Shown: in pieces, positions 13,648-13,744 of the stretch
Layout of the letters: every line of letters starts with the position of its first letter
Position numbering within the stretch: position 1 is the first letter of the stretch
Origin: Lachnospiraceae bacterium
GTDB lineage: Bacteria > Bacillota > Clostridia > Lachnospirales > Lachnospiraceae
Reading direction: 5' to 3'
DNA: 13,744 bases
NCBI GenBank assembly: GCA_020860745.1
Contig: JAJBTR010000162.1
Location: forward strand, 1 to 13,744
The notes under the pieces: generated by a model
Told to the model about the DNA's origin: nothing
The model's input: the letters and a program-made list of their open reading frames with translations, nothing else
Databases searched by the model: none
Program-made: the position numbers and the translations under genes

Positions 13648-13743
13648 TTATTTTAGTAGGTCATCTTTCGCTTTATTAACATACAAATCATGATATTTTC
13701 TTAATTTTGTTGGGCGCCATTTCCTATCTTTACCCACTAATTG
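13648..13743 (-). CDS. Possible C-terminal end of a gene running off the right edge
   Basis: On the minus strand one frame stays open from the window edge for 31 codons and ends at TAA (13648-13650), giving a basic tail with KWRPTKLRKYHDLYV. The other two minus frames close almost at once. The peptide looks plausible as a protein end, but this length can occur by chance and no family is recognisable. The surrounding ~290 bases after trmB (13455-13744) are AT-rich and hold no other gene that I can see. Confidence 0.25.
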   Translation of the reverse strand, partial: QLVGKDRKWRPTKLRKYHDLYVNKAKDDLLK

Positions 13744-13744
13744 C

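Noticed and set aside
1..13744. tRNA, rRNA, CRISPR array or insertion sequence
   Set aside because: No cloverleaf-like tRNA ending, rRNA-like block, regularly spaced repeat or transposase frame was recognised by reading; only a dedicated scan could exclude degenerate cases.

Overview
The window looks like chromosomal DNA of an anaerobic member of the Clostridia, most likely a gut-type Lachnospiraceae. The grounds are strong AGGAGG-type ribosome binding sites, roughly balanced base composition, an oxygen-sensitive iron-sulfur and molybdenum enzyme set, and a Clostridia-style sporulation/cell-wall D-Ala-D-Ala carboxypeptidase. The genus cannot be fixed from the sequence alone. Apart from trmB near the right end, every convincing gene lies on the minus strand, so the transcriptional order runs from right to left.

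Positions 124-7178 (minus) hold a compact six-gene cluster: a DMSO-reductase-family molybdopterin oxidoreductase, a DmsB-like four-cluster ferredoxin subunit, a TorD-type assembly chaperone, an AsrA/HydB-like 4Fe-4S protein, and two tandem AsrB/HydG-like FAD/NAD(P)/2Fe-2S proteins. None has a Tat signal, a membrane anchor or a cytochrome. The siroheme sulfite reductase subunit AsrC is absent. The simplest reading is a soluble cytoplasmic enzyme in which NAD(P)H electrons pass from the FAD/2Fe-2S subunit through the AsrA-like and DmsB-like subunits to the Mo-bis-pterin subunit, which then reduces (or otherwise transforms) an unknown substrate. This is the most interesting system here.

Positions 7179-9474 hold the probable control and accessory region of that cluster. 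A LysR-type regulator (9474-8560) is followed by a strong hairpin terminator. Next comes a flavodoxin-like iron-sulfur flavoprotein with an added C-terminal four-cysteine ribbon (8344-7418). Its upstream region carries a perfect inverted repeat, ATATGAT-N11-ATCATAT, that fits the LysR T-N11-A rule. A second terminator and a good promoter (TTTTCA-17-TATAAT) separate the flavoprotein from the molybdoenzyme operon.

Positions 9596-11074 encode a secreted, C-terminally anchored D-alanyl-D-alanine carboxypeptidase (S11 / PBP5 family). Positions 11334-12612 hold an overlapping pair, an XRE-type helix-turn-helix protein and a nucleotidyltransferase-fold protein. The layout resembles AbiE-like toxin-antitoxin or abortive-infection modules, and a palindrome sits inside the promoter spacer. 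trmB (tRNA m7G46 methyltransferase) follows on the plus strand at 12810-13454.

The last ~290 bases are AT-rich. They contain a strongly self-complementary segment that could fold as a branched structure, and possibly the tail of a minus-strand gene running off the right edge. I see no tRNA, rRNA, CRISPR array or insertion sequence.
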